Shown here piece after piece: positions 63,601 to 64,000 of a DNA stretch of 64,000 nt. The stretch is taken from assembly GCA_958496175.1 (NCBI GenBank), contig OY292274.1:60460630-60524629 (forward strand), given 5' to 3'. How positions within the stretch are numbered: position 1 is the stretch's first letter; every line of letters starts with the position of its first letter. The DNA is from Sisyra terminalis. Lineage: Eukaryota > Arthropoda > Insecta > Neuroptera > Sisyridae. Both the position numbers and the translations under genes were made by a program. The notes beneath the pieces were generated by a model that saw only the letters and a list, made by a program, of their open reading frames with translations, did no database searches and was not told the DNA's origin.

Positions 63601-63811
63601 TGTTAATGTTTGTTTTATTTTTTAATGACAATACCTGTTTTAATAATATCTGCATGTGAAACTAATTCATCCAAGGAATTAGGACGGTATTTTTCAACCC
63701 TTAAAAATAAAAAATAATTAGATAAAACCAATTTATTATATTTCCCGCTAAAAAACATAAACATGCAATAACTTACCAAGGTAGATTAACTTTTGTTTTC
63801 CCCACTGTCAT
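57659..63811 (-). CDS. RfC5: Replication factor C subunit 5 (36-kDa clamp-loader subunit), complete
   Basis: AAA+ subunit of the RFC complex, which loads PCNA at primer-template junctions. Exons 63811-63777, 63699-63635, 63528-63238, 58553-58394, 58334-58123, 57954-57877 and 57813-57659 join in phase to 331 residues (human RFC5 340). Visible: [27 protein letters not shown] (Walker A), [22 protein letters not shown] (Walker B), [31 protein letters not shown] (SRC arginine finger), [22 protein letters not shown], and the RFC collar domain. Exons 4-7 lie in duplication copy 2, exons 1-3 outside it. The 4.7-kb intron 3 contains Rab28 (same strand) and inotocin (opposite strand). The carboxypeptidase gene converges on its 3' end. 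In Drosophila nomenclature the equivalent is RfC3. Confidence 0.94.
58711..59798 (-). CDS. Rab28: Rab28 small GTPase, copy 2
   Basis: Second complete copy: exons 59798-59724, 59666-59481, 59245-59122, 59065-58962 and 58899-58711. It differs from copy 1 by about five synonymous changes and one conservative replacement just after the P-loop region (TSIIRR here, TSIIKR in copy 1). All splice sites, the G motifs, the DISGDA switch II variant and the CLLQ CaaX end are kept. It sits inside intron 3 of the complete RFC5 gene on the same strand, so RFC5 transcription must read through the whole Rab28 unit and its polyadenylation signal. Confidence 0.93.
60222..60257 (+). promoter_or_regulatory. Core promoter of inotocin copy 2 (TATA + initiator)
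   Basis: Same TATATAAA (60222-60229) and TCAGT (60253-60257) with identical spacing as copy 1, so both genes keep a complete core promoter. The upstream 450 bp also look nearly identical. Confidence 0.75.
60308..61164 (+). CDS. Inotocin (oxytocin/vasopressin-like) precursor, copy 2
   Basis: Exons 60308-60454, 60736-60943 and 61001-61164, also 172 residues. The signal peptide, [12 protein letters not shown], and the 14-cysteine neurophysin are identical to copy 1. I see one replacement in the acidic tail (NFGSS here, NYGSS in copy 1) and one synonymous change nearby. Donor of exon 2 is GTGGGT instead of GTGAAT, and acceptor of exon 2 is TTCCAG instead of TTGCAG; both are usable. AATAAA at 61221. 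This copy lies antisense within intron 3 of the complete RFC5 gene. Confidence 0.97.
61512..63237. other. Unique part of RFC5 intron 3
   Basis: About 1.7 kb between the end of duplication copy 2 and RFC5 exon 3. AT-rich. Frames at 61407-61592 and 62311-62595 do not resemble known proteins, and no exon is recognised. Confidence 0.45.
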
Positions 63812-64000
63812 TATAAAAACTTTAGAAATTTAATAAAAATGATAAAATTCGTAGTTTTTTCAAACAAAAAAATGAGAAATAGAATTAAATAGCGACAGTT
63901 TTAATATAAAAAAATATGAAAAATTCACCACGCTTTGGTTAAAAATCTGTAGAAAACATTTAAATCTTCGTTGACGTAATGATTATTTGACTCGATGCGC

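Noticed and set aside
1..64000. tRNA, rRNA or other structured RNA genes
   Set aside because: No cloverleaf with A/B boxes, rRNA core or snRNA motif was noticed by eye; a covariance-model scan (tRNAscan-SE, Infernal) would be decisive.

Overview
The window is eukaryotic nuclear DNA: AT-rich, with GT-AG introns and small exons. It is almost certainly from an insect. The strongest clue is a precursor encoding CLITNCPRG followed by GKR, which is inotocin, the insect oxytocin/vasopressin-like hormone. That exact peptide is known from beetles such as Tribolium, so a coleopteran is plausible, but I cannot prove the order. All gene models below were made by eye from splice signals, reading-frame phase and remembered family motifs.

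Left part (1-25.1 kb), conserved housekeeping genes. Atg1/ULK autophagy kinase runs on the minus strand from 13847 off the left edge. Its 10.6-kb intron hosts a plus-strand gene for a leucine-rich-repeat membrane protein (7975-11674) and several mobile-element remnants (hAT-like MITEs, a Helitron, inverted repeats). Head-to-head with Atg1 is RNA polymerase III subunit RPC9/CRCP (14333-14943), then an AGTRAP-like four-helix membrane protein (15320-17057). A SEPT4/5-group septin follows on the minus strand (20148-18285; its first coding exon lies further upstream and is unresolved).

Middle (25.1-38.7 kb), gene-poor. It holds three tandem copies of a ~0.7-kb repeat, a pogo/Tigger-type MITE with TA target duplication, a 193-bp tandem duplication, a possible mariner relic and an internally deleted hAT transposon that keeps the C-terminal part of its transposase.

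Right part (38.7-64 kb), the most unusual feature: a direct tandem duplication of about 11.41 kb (38691-50100 and 50101-61511). Each copy carries a complete M14 carboxypeptidase (CPM/CPD-like), the last four coding exons of replication factor C subunit 5 (minus), a complete Rab28 (minus) and a complete inotocin gene (plus). The three 5' exons of RFC5 occur once, at 63811-63238, outside the duplication. Copy 2 therefore completes RFC5, with Rab28 and inotocin nested in its 4.7-kb intron 3, while copy 1 holds a headless but splice-competent RFC5 3' half. The copies differ unevenly: the left half is almost identical and the right half carries scattered differences. In the RFC5, Rab28 and inotocin exons these are mostly synonymous.

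The result is two inotocin genes encoding the same hormone, each with its own TATA/initiator promoter facing a Rab28 start. Whether this is a true recent duplication or an assembly artefact (retained haplotype) must be settled with reads.
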